A stretch of DNA of 11,839 bases from Pseudomonadota bacterium (GTDB lineage: Bacteria; Pseudomonadota; Alphaproteobacteria; Azospirillales; Azospirillaceae), in the NCBI GenBank assembly GCA_023412175.1, contig JAEYOB010000111.1:1-11839 (forward strand), in the 5' to 3' direction. Below, piece after piece: positions 1 through 7,839 of this stretch. The notes beneath the pieces were generated by a model. That model did no database searches, was not told the origin of the DNA, and worked only from the letters and a program-made list of their open reading frames with translations. The position numbers were made by a program, and so were the translations under genes. Numbering within the stretch: position 1 is the stretch's first letter; each line of letters starts with the position of its first letter.

Positions 1-160
1 GGCCGAGGCGCAGGCGGTGGACGTGGACGCGGCGCTGCGGGACGCTCTCGGCCGGCTGTCGATGCGCGACGCGGCGGCCGAGGTGGCGCTGCTGACAGGG
101 CGGCCGAAGCGCGAGGTGTACGCCCGCGCGCTCGAACTGGCACGGGAGGACGGCCAATGA
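1..160 (+). CDS. rsmI: RsmI, 16S rRNA (cytidine-1402-2'-O)-methyltransferase, 3' end only
   Basis: Only the last 52 codons are present (frame starting at base 2, TGA at 158-160); the gene begins outside the window. The residues visible include SMRDAAAEVALLTG followed by KREVYARALEL, which matches the small helical C-terminal domain typical of RsmI, where a short region after the tetrapyrrole-methylase fold ends in a 'reevYarALel' signature. RsmI uses SAM to methylate the 2'-O of C1402 in the ribosomal P site. Its TGA overlaps the ATG of the next gene as ATGA, which implies translational coupling. The rsmI-yraN pair is a recurrent neighbourhood in proteobacteria and supports both calls. The catalytic domain cannot be judged from this piece. 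Confidence 0.85.
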   Translation, partial: AEAQAVDVDAALRDALGRLSMRDAAAEVALLTGRPKREVYARALELAREDGQ

Positions 161-525
161 CCGATACAGCAGACCGCCGCCGGCGCAGCGAAGGCTACGG
201 CCGTTTCGCCGAAGCGCTGTGCCGCGGCCTGCTGCGCCTGAAGGGCTATCGGATCCTGGCGACGCGCCTGAAGACGCCGCTGGGCGAGATCGACATCGTC
301 GCGCGCCGCGGCGACACGCTGGCGGTGATCGAGGTGAAGGCCCGCCGCGACTGGCAGTCCGCCAGCGAGGCCGTGGGCGCCCGCCAACTCGGCCGGCTGT
401 CGCGCGCCGCGCACGTCTTCCTGGGCGCCAATCCGCAGTACGCCGGGTTGACCTTGCGCTTCGACGTGATGCTGGTTACCCCTTTTGCATTGCCGCGCCA
501 CCTGATGGACGCTTGGCGGTTATAA
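157..525 (+). CDS. yraN: YraN/UPF0102 family putative endonuclease-fold protein
   Basis: The 122-residue product is the usual length for UPF0102. It shows the restriction-endonuclease-like core expected of the family: an N-terminal GRFAEA helix (E19), then GEIDIVA at 43-49 (E44, D46), and the EVKAR strand at 59-63, giving the acidic-acidic-Lys pattern of PD-(D/E)XK nucleases, and a closing RFDVMLV strand at 101-107. Biochemical function in most bacteria is not settled; a nucleic-acid processing role is inferred from the fold. The ATG overlaps the rsmI stop by four bases and has a GGGAGGA Shine-Dalgarno at 144-150 with a 6-base spacer, so the start is well supported. The gene lies within a + strand operon continuing to gshB; rsmI-yraN-gshB linkage is common in alphaproteobacteria. 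Confidence 0.93.
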   Translation: MTDTADRRRRSEGYGRFAEALCRGLLRLKGYRILATRLKTPLGEIDIVARRGDTLAVIEVKARRDWQSASEAVGARQLGRLSRAAHVFLGANPQYAGLTLRFDVMLVTPFALPRHLMDAWRL

Positions 526-540
526 GGAGAGGCCGGCCCT

Positions 541-1404
541 GTGCGCCGGGGAAAGATAGGGACGGGTCCGTTGAACAGCCGCCTGGAAGCCCGCGAGATC
601 CTGCGCCGCATCGGCAGCCAGAAGGACGAGGACATCGACCTCGCCGAAGGGGCGCTGGCGCTGGGCGCGCTGGACCGCCCCGACCAGCCGCTGGACCGCT
701 ACCGCCGCCATCTCGCCGCGCTGGCTCGCGACATGGCCGAGCGCTTCGACGCCGGCACCGACTGCCTGGAGGCGCGGATCAGCCTGCTGCACGAGGTGGT
801 CATCGACCGCCACGGCTACGTCGGCGACGCCGACACCTACGACGACCTCCAGAACGCCAACCTGCTGCGCGTCATCGACCGCCGCAAGGGGCTGCCGGTG
901 GCCCTGGGCATCCTGTACCTGCACGCCGCGCGCTCCATGGGCTGGCGCATGGTCGGGCTGAACTTCCCCGGCCATTTCTTGGTGCGCCTGGACGTGGACG
1001 CCGAACGCGCGATCCTCGATCCCTTCAACGACGGGCAGGTGCGCACCGCCGTCGACCTGCGCGAGCTGCTGAAGGCGACCGCCGGCACCGCCGCGGAGCT
1101 GGAACCCGCCTACTACCAGCCGGTCGGCAACCGCGACATCCTGCTGCGCCTGCAGAACAACCTGAAGCTCCGCCACCTGTCGGCCAACGACGTGCCGCAG
1201 GCGCTGGAGGTGCTGGACGGCATGCGCCTGATGGCGCCGGAGGAACCGGCGCTGTGGCGCGAGACCGGCCTTCTGGAAGCCCACCGCGGCAACCTGGACG
1301 ACGCCATCACCGCGCTGGAGACCTTCATGCGCCTGGGCGGCAGCGACCACCAGCGGCACCAGGCCGCCATGCTGATCCAGCAGCTCAGGAACCGCCTGAA
1401 CTAG
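541..1404 (+). CDS. SirB1-type transglutaminase-like protein with C-terminal TPR
   Basis: A 287-residue protein resembling the SirB1/'transglutaminase-like core 2' family. The N-terminal half carries the family hallmarks RRKGLPVALGILYLHAAR (114-131) and NFPGHFLVRL (141-150), with the conserved His in PGHF; a C-terminal region from about 190 (PAYYQPVGNRDILLRLQNNLK) to 285 is helical and TPR-like. I see no Cys at the position where an active transglutaminase would have its nucleophile, so a binding or scaffolding role is more likely than catalysis (inference). The start chosen is GTG at 541, preceded by AGGAGAGG at 525-532 with an 8-base spacer; TTG at 571 is an alternative that would remove ten residues of weak conservation. 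It starts 15 bases after yraN and ends 31 bases before gshB, so it is probably co-transcribed with both. Cellular role unknown. Confidence 0.85.
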   Translation: MRRGKIGTGPLNSRLEAREILRRIGSQKDEDIDLAEGALALGALDRPDQPLDRYRRHLAALARDMAERFDAGTDCLEARISLLHEVVIDRHGYVGDADTYDDLQNANLLRVIDRRKGLPVALGILYLHAARSMGWRMVGLNFPGHFLVRLDVDAERAILDPFNDGQVRTAVDLRELLKATAGTAAELEPAYYQPVGNRDILLRLQNNLKLRHLSANDVPQALEVLDGMRLMAPEEPALWRETGLLEAHRGNLDDAITALETFMRLGGSDHQRHQAAMLIQQLRNRLN

Positions 1405-1424
1405 AACCGCCGAACCAGACCCTC

Positions 1425-1429
1425 GGAGA
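1425..1429 (+). promoter_or_regulatory. Shine-Dalgarno of gshB
   Basis: GGAGA lies six bases before the ATG at 1436 and fixes the gshB start. The 31-base gap after the preceding stop has no visible terminator or promoter, so gshB is probably read from the upstream operon. Confidence 0.75.
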
Positions 1430-1435
1430 CCATAG

Positions 1436-2395
1436 ATGAGCCTCGCCGTCGCGCTTCAGATGGACCCCATCGAGTCCATCAACATCGACACGGACTCCAG
1501 CTTCATGATGGCGCTGGAAGCGCAGCGGCGCGGCCACCGGCTGTTCCACTACCATCCGCGCGACCTGTCGCTGACCGGCAACCATCTCACCGCCCGCGTC
1601 CGCCCCCTGACGGTGGAGCGCAAGCGCGGCGCCCACTACACGCTGGGTGAAGCGGCCCTGGCCGACCTGTCGACCATGGACATCATTCTGATGCGGCAGG
1701 ATCCGCCCTTCGACATGGCGTACATCACCGCCACCCACCTGCTGGAGCACGTGCAGCCCAAGGTGCTGGTGCTGAACGACCCGGCCGAGGTGCGCAACGC
1801 GCCGGAGAAGCTGTTCGTCACCCGCTTCCCCGACCTGATGCCGCCGACGCTGATCACCTCCGACAAGCAGGCGATCCTGGATTTCCGGGCGCAGTACAAG
1901 GACATCATCGTCAAGCCGCTGTTCGGCAACGGCGGCGCCGGCGTCTTCCACCTGAAGCCGGACGACGAGAACCTGGGCTCACTGCTGGAGCTGTTCACCC
2001 AGCTCTACCGCGAGCCGGTGATCGTGCAGAAGTACCTGCCGGAGATCCGCCAGGGCGACAAGCGCATCATCCTCATCGACGGCGAGCCGGCGGGTGCCGT
2101 CAGCCGCATGCCGCAGGAGGGCGAGGCGCGCGCCAACTTCCACGCCGGCGGGGCCGCCAGGAAGACCGAGCTGACGCCGCGCGAGCAGGAGATCTGCGCC
2201 GCCATCGGGCCGGTGCTGCGCGAGAAGGGTCTGGTGTTCGTCGGCATCGACGTGATCGGCGACTACATGACCGAGATCAACGTCACCTCCCCCACCGGCA
2301 TCCAGGAGATCAACCGCCTGAACGGCTCGCAGCTCGAAGTGACGCTGTGGGACGCCATCGAGCGGCGCCATCAGGCGAACAAGGCCCGGTCATGA
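1436..2395 (+). CDS. gshB: Glutathione synthetase (ATP-grasp)
   Basis: The 319-residue product is close to the 316 of E. coli GshB. It joins gamma-glutamylcysteine and glycine using ATP in the second step of glutathione synthesis, in the cytosol. The N-terminal part has the substrate-domain [12 protein letters not shown] block at 86-97 and [14 protein letters not shown] at 113-126. The ATP-grasp part shows [15 protein letters not shown] (K160 and the glycine-rich loop 164-169), [16 protein letters not shown] at 206-221, the RANFHAGG segment at 232-239, and the metal/ATP residues in [19 protein letters not shown] (D272, E280, N282). All expected key residues are present, so it should be active. 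The stop TGA overlaps the ATG of the following gene (ATGA at 2392-2395). Confidence 0.98.
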   Translation: MSLAVALQMDPIESINIDTDSSFMMALEAQRRGHRLFHYHPRDLSLTGNHLTARVRPLTVERKRGAHYTLGEAALADLSTMDIILMRQDPPFDMAYITATHLLEHVQPKVLVLNDPAEVRNAPEKLFVTRFPDLMPPTLITSDKQAILDFRAQYKDIIVKPLFGNGGAGVFHLKPDDENLGSLLELFTQLYREPVIVQKYLPEIRQGDKRIILIDGEPAGAVSRMPQEGEARANFHAGGAARKTELTPREQEICAAIGPVLREKGLVFVGIDVIGDYMTEINVTSPTGIQEINRLNGSQLEVTLWDAIERRHQANKARS

Positions 2396-3717
2396 CGGAC
2401 AAGGCTCCCGCCACGGAAGCCGGCCTCCGCGATGCGGTTGACGCCGCACGGCATCTTGCCGGGCGTGGCGGCGAAGAGGGTCTTTCGCAGGCCCTCGCCT
2501 TGCTCGACGCGGCGCTGGAGACCTCCGGCTCCTGCGTGCCGGCCCTGTTGCTGCGGTCCCGCCTGCGCGCCCGCGCCGGCGACATGGCGGGCGCCGTCCA
2601 GGACGCCGCCACGGCGATGACCGCGGAGCCGGGGAACGCGGACGCCAACGCCCTGCTGTCCGAGCACATGCAGGCCGTCGGGCGCCTGGACGAGGCGGCG
2701 CTGTTCGCCTACGAGGCCCTGAAGGCCGCCCCGCAGGACCCGGAGCGCTTCGTGGCGCTGGCCGGCATCCTGCGTGACCAGGGCTCCTTCGAAGCCGCCG
2801 AGGAGCTGTTCGCCGCCGCGGGCACGCTGGCGCCGGACGATGCCGACATCGTGCTGGCCCGCATGGACTGCCTCATGCGCCTCGACCGGGCAACGGATGC
2901 GGTCCGCTGCGGCGAGGCCGCGCTGGAGCGCTTCGGGGACGACGTCCGCATCCTCCGCAACCAGGGCAACGCCCTGCGTCAGGCCGGCCGCAGGGAGGAG
3001 GCGGCCGCCGCGTTCAAACGCATCCTGCGTCTGACGCCGGACGACGGGTACGCCCGGCACCTCCTCGCCACCCTGAACGGCTCCGCGCCCGACACGGCAG
3101 ACCCCGGCTACGTCAAGGCCGTGTTCGACAACGCGGCCGGCGGCTTCGACGAATCCATGATGGAACGGCTGCAATGCCGGATTCCCGGCCTGATCGCCGC
3201 CGCGGTCGGGCGCCACCTGCCCGGCGGCGGCCTCGCCGTTCTGGACATCGGCTGCGGAACCGGCCTCAGCGGCGTCCTGCTGCGGGAACGCGCCGCCTTC
3301 CTGAAGGGGATCGACCTCAGCCCAGGCATGGTCGAGGTCGCCCGCCTCAAGAACCTCTACGACGAGTTGGAGGTCGCGGAGATCACCGCGGCACTGGCGG
3401 CCGAAGCGCGCCGCTTCGACCTCGTCGTCGCGGGCGACGTGATGCCGTACTTCGGCAACGTCGAGCCCCTGATGCACGCCGTCAAGGCACGCCTGAAGCC
3501 GCGGGGATGGTGCGTCTTTTCCATGGAACTGAGCCCGGAGGACGGCCCCTTCGTCCTGAACAGCTCCGGCCGCTTCGCCCACAGCCGCGACGAAGTCCGG
3601 CGCATCGCCTCCGCCTGCGGCTTCGCCATCGTGCAGATGGAGGAACAGCACCTGAGGCTGCAAGCCGGCCAGCCGGTGGCGGGCCTCGTGGTGGCGCTGC
3701 AATCCCTGGACAGCTGA
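2392..3717 (+). CDS. TPR-repeat SAM-dependent methyltransferase
   Basis: A 441-residue protein from the ATG that overlaps the gshB stop; AAGG at 2381-2384 is a modest SD, and coupling to gshB translation is likely. A longer frame reaching 2347 would lie inside gshB and is rejected. Residues about 15-230 form tandem TPR-like helical pairs (for example [20 protein letters not shown] and [21 protein letters not shown]). The linker [17 protein letters not shown] (240-256) is typical of the TPR-plus-methyltransferase group classed as COG4976. The class I methyltransferase domain starts at VLDIGCGTG (283-291, motif I), followed by [14 protein letters not shown] (acidic residue of motif II, D308) and [11 protein letters not shown] (345-355). 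It should bind SAM, but the substrate is unknown; the TPR half suggests a protein or large-molecule target. Cytosolic, no signal peptide. Confidence 0.9.
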   Translation: MTDKAPATEAGLRDAVDAARHLAGRGGEEGLSQALALLDAALETSGSCVPALLLRSRLRARAGDMAGAVQDAATAMTAEPGNADANALLSEHMQAVGRLDEAALFAYEALKAAPQDPERFVALAGILRDQGSFEAAEELFAAAGTLAPDDADIVLARMDCLMRLDRATDAVRCGEAALERFGDDVRILRNQGNALRQAGRREEAAAAFKRILRLTPDDGYARHLLATLNGSAPDTADPGYVKAVFDNAAGGFDESMMERLQCRIPGLIAAAVGRHLPGGGLAVLDIGCGTGLSGVLLRERAAFLKGIDLSPGMVEVARLKNLYDELEVAEITAALAAEARRFDLVVAGDVMPYFGNVEPLMHAVKARLKPRGWCVFSMELSPEDGPFVLNSSGRFAHSRDEVRRIASACGFAIVQMEEQHLRLQAGQPVAGLVVALQSLDS

Positions 3718-3720
3718 GGG

Positions 3721-3755
3721 AACGGCGGCGCCCTTACGACGCGGGTGCCGCCGTT
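3721..3755. terminator. Hairpin at a convergent gene junction, possible terminator
   Basis: A 13-bp stem (3721-3733 with 3743-3755) and a 9-base loop start 3 bases after the methyltransferase stop and overlap the last codons of the leftward lipoprotein gene, whose stop lies in the loop. One pair is G-U in the rightward RNA but A-C in the leftward RNA, so it is more stable for the methyltransferase transcript. No T-run follows on either side, so it may only slow polymerase or protect 3' ends. Part of the symmetry could be a by-product of Ala/Pro codons. Confidence 0.4.
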
Positions 3756-4384
3756 GGTTCGGCCGGGAACGGCGCCGGCGCCGCAGGATCCGGAGCGGCA
3801 TCGGCCGCCGGAGCGGCGGGCGGCGGAGGCGGAGGCGGAGGCGGCAGTTCCTCCTTGACCACCGGCGCCTCCTCGGCCTGCGGCTTTGCCGGGGCCGGGG
3901 CCGGAGCTGGCGGTTCCGGCTCCACCGAATAGTCCGAAACGATCCGCGCCTGGCTGCCGGTGATGACCAGCACCTTCTGGCCCAGCGCGATGGGCTTCTC
4001 TTCCCGCTGGGTCACCGACAGCAGCTCGCCATTCGGCTTGCGGACGATGTATTCCCAGCCCGTGGTGTCGCCGGTGACGTGCTCAACCGCCGTGCCGATC
4101 AGGCTGCCGATCGCCGTGCCGCCGACCGCGCCCAGCGCCGAGTTGATGCCGATGCTGCTGCTCTGCGCGCCGAGCACGCCGCCGGCCGCGCCGCCGGTCA
4201 CGGCACCGACCGTGCCGTTGGCGCTGATGGCGACCTGACGGAAGCCGACGACGACCGCCGGCTCGACCTTGCTCGCCTGCTGGACGGACCCGGCGGCATA
4301 GGTGTTCGGCGAGTAATTTGGGGTACAGCCCGCGACACCGGCGAGTCCGGCGGCAAGCAGACCAAAGATGACGGATCGCGACAC
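3734..4384 (-). CDS. SlyB/Pcp-like glycine-zipper outer-membrane lipoprotein with Pro/Ala-rich tail
   Basis: The 216-residue product begins with a lipoprotein signal peptide (FGLLAAGLAGVAG) ending in a lipobox with Cys at 20; residue +2 is Thr, compatible with outer-membrane sorting. After the Cys, the PNYSPNTYAAGSVQQASKVEP stretch, the VVVGFRQVAI strand, a glycine-zipper segment at about 58-105 (VGAVTGGAAGGVLGA and LGAVGGTAIGSLIGTAV), and the C-terminal sandwich WEYIVRKPNGELLSVTQRE...IALGQKVLVI all match SlyB/Pcp (about 155 residues). From about 155 to the end is an extra Pro/Ala-rich tail with a run of nine prolines at 181-189, which SlyB lacks. SlyB proteins are thought to stabilise outer-membrane proteins; this role is inferred. 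GTG at 4384 is the only usable start: an in-frame TGA sits three codons upstream. The SD is weak (GGTGA). Confidence 0.88.
   Translation of the reverse strand: MSRSVIFGLLAAGLAGVAGCTPNYSPNTYAAGSVQQASKVEPAVVVGFRQVAISANGTVGAVTGGAAGGVLGAQSSSIGINSALGAVGGTAIGSLIGTAVEHVTGDTTGWEYIVRKPNGELLSVTQREEKPIALGQKVLVITGSQARIVSDYSVEPEPPAPAPAPAKPQAEEAPVVKEELPPPPPPPPPAAPAADAAPDPAAPAPFPAEPTAAPAS
3822..3845. repeat. Hexanucleotide microsatellite GGCGGA x3 plus GGCGGC
   Basis: Four tandem 6-base units on the + strand encode alternating CCG/CCT proline codons of the nine-proline run in the SlyB-like lipoprotein. Because the unit is six bases, slippage would add or remove Pro-Pro pairs without a frameshift. Confidence 0.8.
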
Positions 4385-4414
4385 GACGGATCACCCGCTG
4401 GAAAGCTCGGGCGC

Positions 4415-4443
4415 TTGATAGGGGATTCGCCGGCCGGAGTCAC
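4415..4443 (-). promoter_or_regulatory. Putative sigma70-type promoter for the SlyB-like gene
   Basis: On the minus strand GTGACT (complement of 4438-4443) is followed after exactly 17 bases by TATCAA (complement of 4415-4420). Each box matches four of six consensus bases, and the spacing is ideal. Transcription would start about 24 bases before the GTG at 4384, separating this gene from the YflT-like gene upstream of it. Confidence 0.4.
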
Positions 4444-4487
4444 CCGACATTTTCCGGCATCAGGCCGGACCGGCCGGTGCCCCGTGC

Positions 4488-4997
4488 CTATTCCTCGCGC
4501 ACGGCCATATGCACGTTCCCGCCGCCCTCGCGGGCAAGGATGGCGGTGGCGTCCAGCTCCTCGCGGACGTTGTCGACGCGGACCCAGAGGATGACGCCGC
4601 CGGCCTCCAGGGCGCGGGCGAACTCGTCGGTCTCCGGGTGGCTGGTCAGCTCGTCCAGATAGTCCTTGATGGCGATGCCGCCGATGCCGGCCGCGACCAG
4701 CGCCGCCACCGTCGCGGTGATCGGGCCGCCGACGATGGCGATCAGGCCGGCGGTGGTCAGCGGGAAGGCGTACTTCAGCTCACCGACCAGACCGGTCAGC
4801 GCATCGTCGCGCGGCGTGGACGGATGCTTCTCGGCCGCCTCCAGCGACGTGTGGCTGGCCAGGACGCTGAGGTCGTCGCGCGCGAAGCCGGTGGTCAGCA
4901 GGGCGTTCACCGCGCGGTCGAAGGACTCCCGCGTCTCGAACAGGGCCACCACCTCGCGGACTTCACCCGGGTTTGCGGTATCGGACGCTTGCGCCAC
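4488..4997 (-). CDS. YflT/general-stress-protein-17M-like protein with hydrophobic Gly-rich core
   Basis: A 169-residue protein resembling the heat/stress protein YflT (GSP17M) domain group. Residues 13-48 (EVVALFETRESFDRAVNALLTTGF, then DDLSVLAS) form a beta-alpha-beta start typical of that group; 78-112 is a hydrophobic, glycine-rich stretch (AFPLTTAGLIAIVGGPITAT, AALVAAGIGGIAI) that may be a membrane hairpin or packed core; the end (GGVILWVRVDN, then AILAREGGGNVHM) is a second beta-alpha unit with the usual G(A)xxVH close. No signal peptide. The start is GTG at 4997, fixed by GAGGAGAAGG just upstream (complement of about 5000-5009). Molecular function unknown; a stress role is only inferred from family resemblance. 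It is divergent from mutS. Confidence 0.75.
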   Translation of the reverse strand: MAQASDTANPGEVREVVALFETRESFDRAVNALLTTGFARDDLSVLASHTSLEAAEKHPSTPRDDALTGLVGELKYAFPLTTAGLIAIVGGPITATVAALVAAGIGGIAIKDYLDELTSHPETDEFARALEAGGVILWVRVDNVREELDATAILAREGGGNVHMAVREE

Positions 4998-5069
4998 AGC
5001 CTTCTCCTCACGACGTTCAGGGCGCCCACTCTAGCCAACCGCAGGGGCGGTGCGCCAGAGCGCATGCCG

Positions 5070-5078
5070 TGCTATAGG
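5070..5078 (+). promoter_or_regulatory. Putative extended -10 promoter for mutS
   Basis: TGCTATAGG has the extended -10 arrangement (TG, one base, then TATAGG at 5073-5078). No convincing -35 hexamer lies 17 bases upstream. Transcription would begin near 5085, giving a leader of about 35 pyrimidine-rich bases. Confidence 0.4.
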
Positions 5079-5090
5079 GTCACGCCCCCA

Positions 5091-5120
5091 TCCCTTCCCG
5101 CCACAGCCGGTCCCTTCCCG
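5091..5120 (+). repeat. 10-bp direct repeat in the mutS leader
   Basis: TCCCTTCCCG occurs at 5091-5100 and again at 5111-5120, the second copy ending on the G of the GTG start codon. The intervening ten bases are CCACAGCCGG. Function unknown. Confidence 0.85.
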
Positions 5121-7798
5121 TGTCCGACCTCGCCGTTTCCGTGCCCGCCGACGCCACGCCGATGATGGCGCAGTACCTGGAGATCAAGCAGGCGCACCCC
5201 GATTGCCTGCTGTTCTACCGGATGGGCGACTTCTACGAGATGTTCTTCGAGGACGCGGTCAACGCCGCGCGCGCCCTGGACATCGCGCTGACCAAGCGCG
5301 GCCAGCACGCCGGCGAGGACATCCCGATGTGCGGCGTCCCCGTGCACAGCCACGAGAACTACCTGCAGCGGCTGATCCGCCAGGGCTTCCGCGTCGCCAT
5401 CTGCGAGCAGATGGAGGACCCCGCCGAGGCCAAGAAGCGCGGCTCCAAGTCGGTGGTGAAGCGCGGCGTCATCCGCATCGTCACGCCGGGCACGCTGACC
5501 GAGGACACGCTGCTCGACGCGCGCTCCTCCAACTGGCTGGCGGCGGTGGCCGAGGTGGCGGGCAGCATCGGCCTCGCGTGGCTGGAGCTGTCTACCGGCG
5601 AGGTGGTGGTGCAGCCGGTGGACCGCGCCGGCCTGGGGGCCGCGCTGGGCCGCCTCGACCCGCAGGAGGTGCTGGTCCCCGAACGGCTGTGCCAGGATCC
5701 CGACCTGTTCGAGCTGTGGGCCGAATGGAAGGAGCGCCTGACCGTCCAGCCCAACCCGCGCTTCGATTCCGAGAACGGCCGGCAGCGCCTGCTGACCCTC
5801 TACGGCGTCGGCACGCTGGACGCCTTCGGCGGCTTCACGCGCTCGGAGGTGGCGGCGGCCGGCGCCCTGGTCGGCTACGTCGAGCTGACGCAGAAGGGCC
5901 GCATGCCGCGGCTGTCCCCGCCGCGCCGCGTCGGCCCCGGCGCGGTCATGGAGATCGACGCCGCCACCCGGCGCAACCTGGAACTGACCCGTACGCTGAC
6001 CGGCGACCGGCGCGGCAGCCTGCTCGCCACCATCGACCGCACGGTGACCGGGGCGGGCGCGCGCATGCTGGCGATCCACATGTCCGCCCCGCTGACCGAT
6101 CCCGTCGCCATCGCCAAGCGCCTGGACATGGTCGAGTTCGCGCTGACCGAGGAACGGCTGCGCGCCGACGCGAGGGAGGTGCTGAAGCGCTGCCCGGACC
6201 TGGAGCGCGCGCTGTCCCGCCTGTCGCTCGGCCGCGGCGGCCCGCGCGACCTCGCCTGCGTGCGCGACAGCCTGCGCGCCGCCGCCGAGGTGAAGGCGCT
6301 GCTGGCCCGCATCTCACCCTTGCCCGACGGCCTCGGCGCCATCTTGCGGAACGTGGGCGAGCATGTCGAGCTGGTGGACCGGCTGGCCCAGGCTTTGGCA
6401 CCCGACCTGCCGCTGCTGGCGCGCGACGGCGGTTTCATCGCGCTCGGCTATTCCTATGCGCTGGACGAGCTGGTCACGCTGCGCGACGAGAGCCGGCGGC
6501 TGATCGCCGGGCTGCAGGCCAAGTACGCCGAGCTGGCCGGGGTGCCGGCGCTGAAGGTCAAGCACAACAATGTGCTCGGCTACCACATCGAGGTGACGGC
6601 AACACACGCCGACAAGCTTCTGTCGGGCAAGAACCGCGAGATGTTCATGCACCGCCAGACCATGGCGAACGCCGTGCGTTTCGGCACGGTGGAGCTGTCG
6701 GACCTGGAGCGCCGCATCTCCGAGGCCGCCGACAAGGCGCTGGCGGTGGAGCTTGGCCTGTTCGAGGAACTGGTCGGGCTGGTGACCGACCGCGCCGACC
6801 TGATCGTGCACGCCGCCCGCGCGCTGGCCGCGCTGGACGTCTCGCTGTCGCTGGCCGAGCTGGCGGCGGAGCGGCGCTACAGCCGCCCGGTGGTGGACAA
6901 CAGCCTTGCCTTCGCCATCGAGGGCGGCCGGCACCCGGTGGTGGAGGCGGTGCTCGACAGCCAGAACGCCGGTCCGTTCGTCGCCAACGACTGCGATCTG
7001 GCGCCGGAGAACCGGCTGTGGCTGCTGACCGGCCCGAACATGGCCGGTAAATCGACGTTCCTGCGGCAGAACGCGCTGATCGCCGTGCTGGCGCAGATGG
7101 GCAGCTTCGTGCCGGCGGCATCCGCGCACATCGGCGTGGTGGACCGGCTGTTCAGCCGCGTCGGCGCGGCCGACGACCTCGCCCGCGGCCGTTCCCCCTT
7201 CATGGTCGAGATGGTGGAGACCGCCGCCATCCTGAACCAGGCCGGCGAGCGGGCGCTGGTCATCCTCGACGAGATCGGCCGCGGCACCGCGACCTTCGAC
7301 GGGTTGTCGATCGCCTGGGCCTGCGTGGAGAACCTGCACGACGTGAACCGCTGCCGTGCGCTGTTCGCCACGCACTACCACGAGCTGACCATGCTGGCGT
7401 CCAAGCTGCCGGCGCTCAACTGCCACACCATGCGCATCAAGGAATGGCAGGGCGACGTGGTGTTCCTGCACGAGGTGACCGCGGGCGCGGCGGACCGCAG
7501 CTACGGCAACCACGTCGCCAAGCTGGCCGGCCTGCCGGCCGCCGTGGTCGGCCGCGCCGAAGAGGTGCTGGAGATCCTCGAATCCGGCGAGCAGAACGCC
7601 GCCATCCACCGCCTCGCCGAGGATCTGCCGCTGTTCAGCGCCGCCATGAAGCGCCCGCCGCCGGCCGCGGCGCAGGTCGTTGCGGAAGCGAAGCCGTCTG
7701 CGGTGGAAGAGGCGCTAAAGACGGTCAACCCGGACGACCTGACGCCGCGTCAGGCGCTGGAGGAGCTGTACCGGCTGCGCGGGCTGCTGAAGGGGTAA
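5120..7798 (+). CDS. mutS: DNA mismatch repair ATPase MutS
   Basis: The 892-residue product is full length for MutS, which binds base mismatches and recruits MutL. The mismatch-probing Phe-X-Glu is F38-Y39-E40 in [14 protein letters not shown]. The lever/clamp middle region carries the [11 protein letters not shown] block. The ATPase has Walker [10 protein letters not shown] (638-646), Walker [11 protein letters not shown] (714-723, D717/E718) and the THYHELT motif. The C-terminus DLPLF (835-839) resembles a sliding-clamp binding motif, and [17 protein letters not shown] is the dimer/tetramer segment. Start: GTG at 5120 gives the expected N-terminus, but there is no Shine-Dalgarno; GTG 5141 or ATG 5162 are in-frame alternatives, also without one, and an in-frame TAG at 5075 excludes longer forms. 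It is transcribed alone and faces a chemoreceptor gene downstream. Confidence 0.98.
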   Translation: MSDLAVSVPADATPMMAQYLEIKQAHPDCLLFYRMGDFYEMFFEDAVNAARALDIALTKRGQHAGEDIPMCGVPVHSHENYLQRLIRQGFRVAICEQMEDPAEAKKRGSKSVVKRGVIRIVTPGTLTEDTLLDARSSNWLAAVAEVAGSIGLAWLELSTGEVVVQPVDRAGLGAALGRLDPQEVLVPERLCQDPDLFELWAEWKERLTVQPNPRFDSENGRQRLLTLYGVGTLDAFGGFTRSEVAAAGALVGYVELTQKGRMPRLSPPRRVGPGAVMEIDAATRRNLELTRTLTGDRRGSLLATIDRTVTGAGARMLAIHMSAPLTDPVAIAKRLDMVEFALTEERLRADAREVLKRCPDLERALSRLSLGRGGPRDLACVRDSLRAAAEVKALLARISPLPDGLGAILRNVGEHVELVDRLAQALAPDLPLLARDGGFIALGYSYALDELVTLRDESRRLIAGLQAKYAELAGVPALKVKHNNVLGYHIEVTATHADKLLSGKNREMFMHRQTMANAVRFGTVELSDLERRISEAADKALAVELGLFEELVGLVTDRADLIVHAARALAALDVSLSLAELAAERRYSRPVVDNSLAFAIEGGRHPVVEAVLDSQNAGPFVANDCDLAPENRLWLLTGPNMAGKSTFLRQNALIAVLAQMGSFVPAASAHIGVVDRLFSRVGAADDLARGRSPFMVEMVETAAILNQAGERALVILDEIGRGTATFDGLSIAWACVENLHDVNRCRALFATHYHELTMLASKLPALNCHTMRIKEWQGDVVFLHEVTAGAADRSYGNHVAKLAGLPAAVVGRAEEVLEILESGEQNAAIHRLAEDLPLFSAAMKRPPPAAAQVVAEAKPSAVEEALKTVNPDDLTPRQALEELYRLRGLLKG

Positions 7799-7803
7799 GA
7801 AGT

Positions 7804-7831
7804 TCCCCTCTCCCCCGCGAGGGAGAGGGGA
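7804..7831. terminator. Perfect 11-bp palindrome between mutS and the chemoreceptor gene
   Basis: TCCCCTCTCCC (7804-7814) and its exact complement (7821-7831) flank a six-base loop CCGCGA, six bases after the mutS stop and nine before the end of the leftward gene. It is symmetric, so it can act on both converging transcripts. There is no T-run. CCCTCTCCC/GGGAGAGGG palindromes are frequent in intergenic DNA of GC-rich proteobacteria, so this is probably one copy of a dispersed repeat family (from memory). Confidence 0.6.
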
Positions 7832-7839
7832 TATCCGCT

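Noticed and set aside
219..1439. A 406-codon + strand open frame overlapping yraN and the SirB1-like gene
   Set aside because: Its translation is low-complexity Arg/Pro/Ala/Gly with no family signature; it is a shifted-frame artefact of GC-rich coding DNA.
4456..4481. Possible terminator hairpin after the YflT-like gene
   Set aside because: In the leftward RNA the stem has a bulge and an A-C mismatch and no U-run follows; GGCCGG palindromes are common by chance at this GC content.
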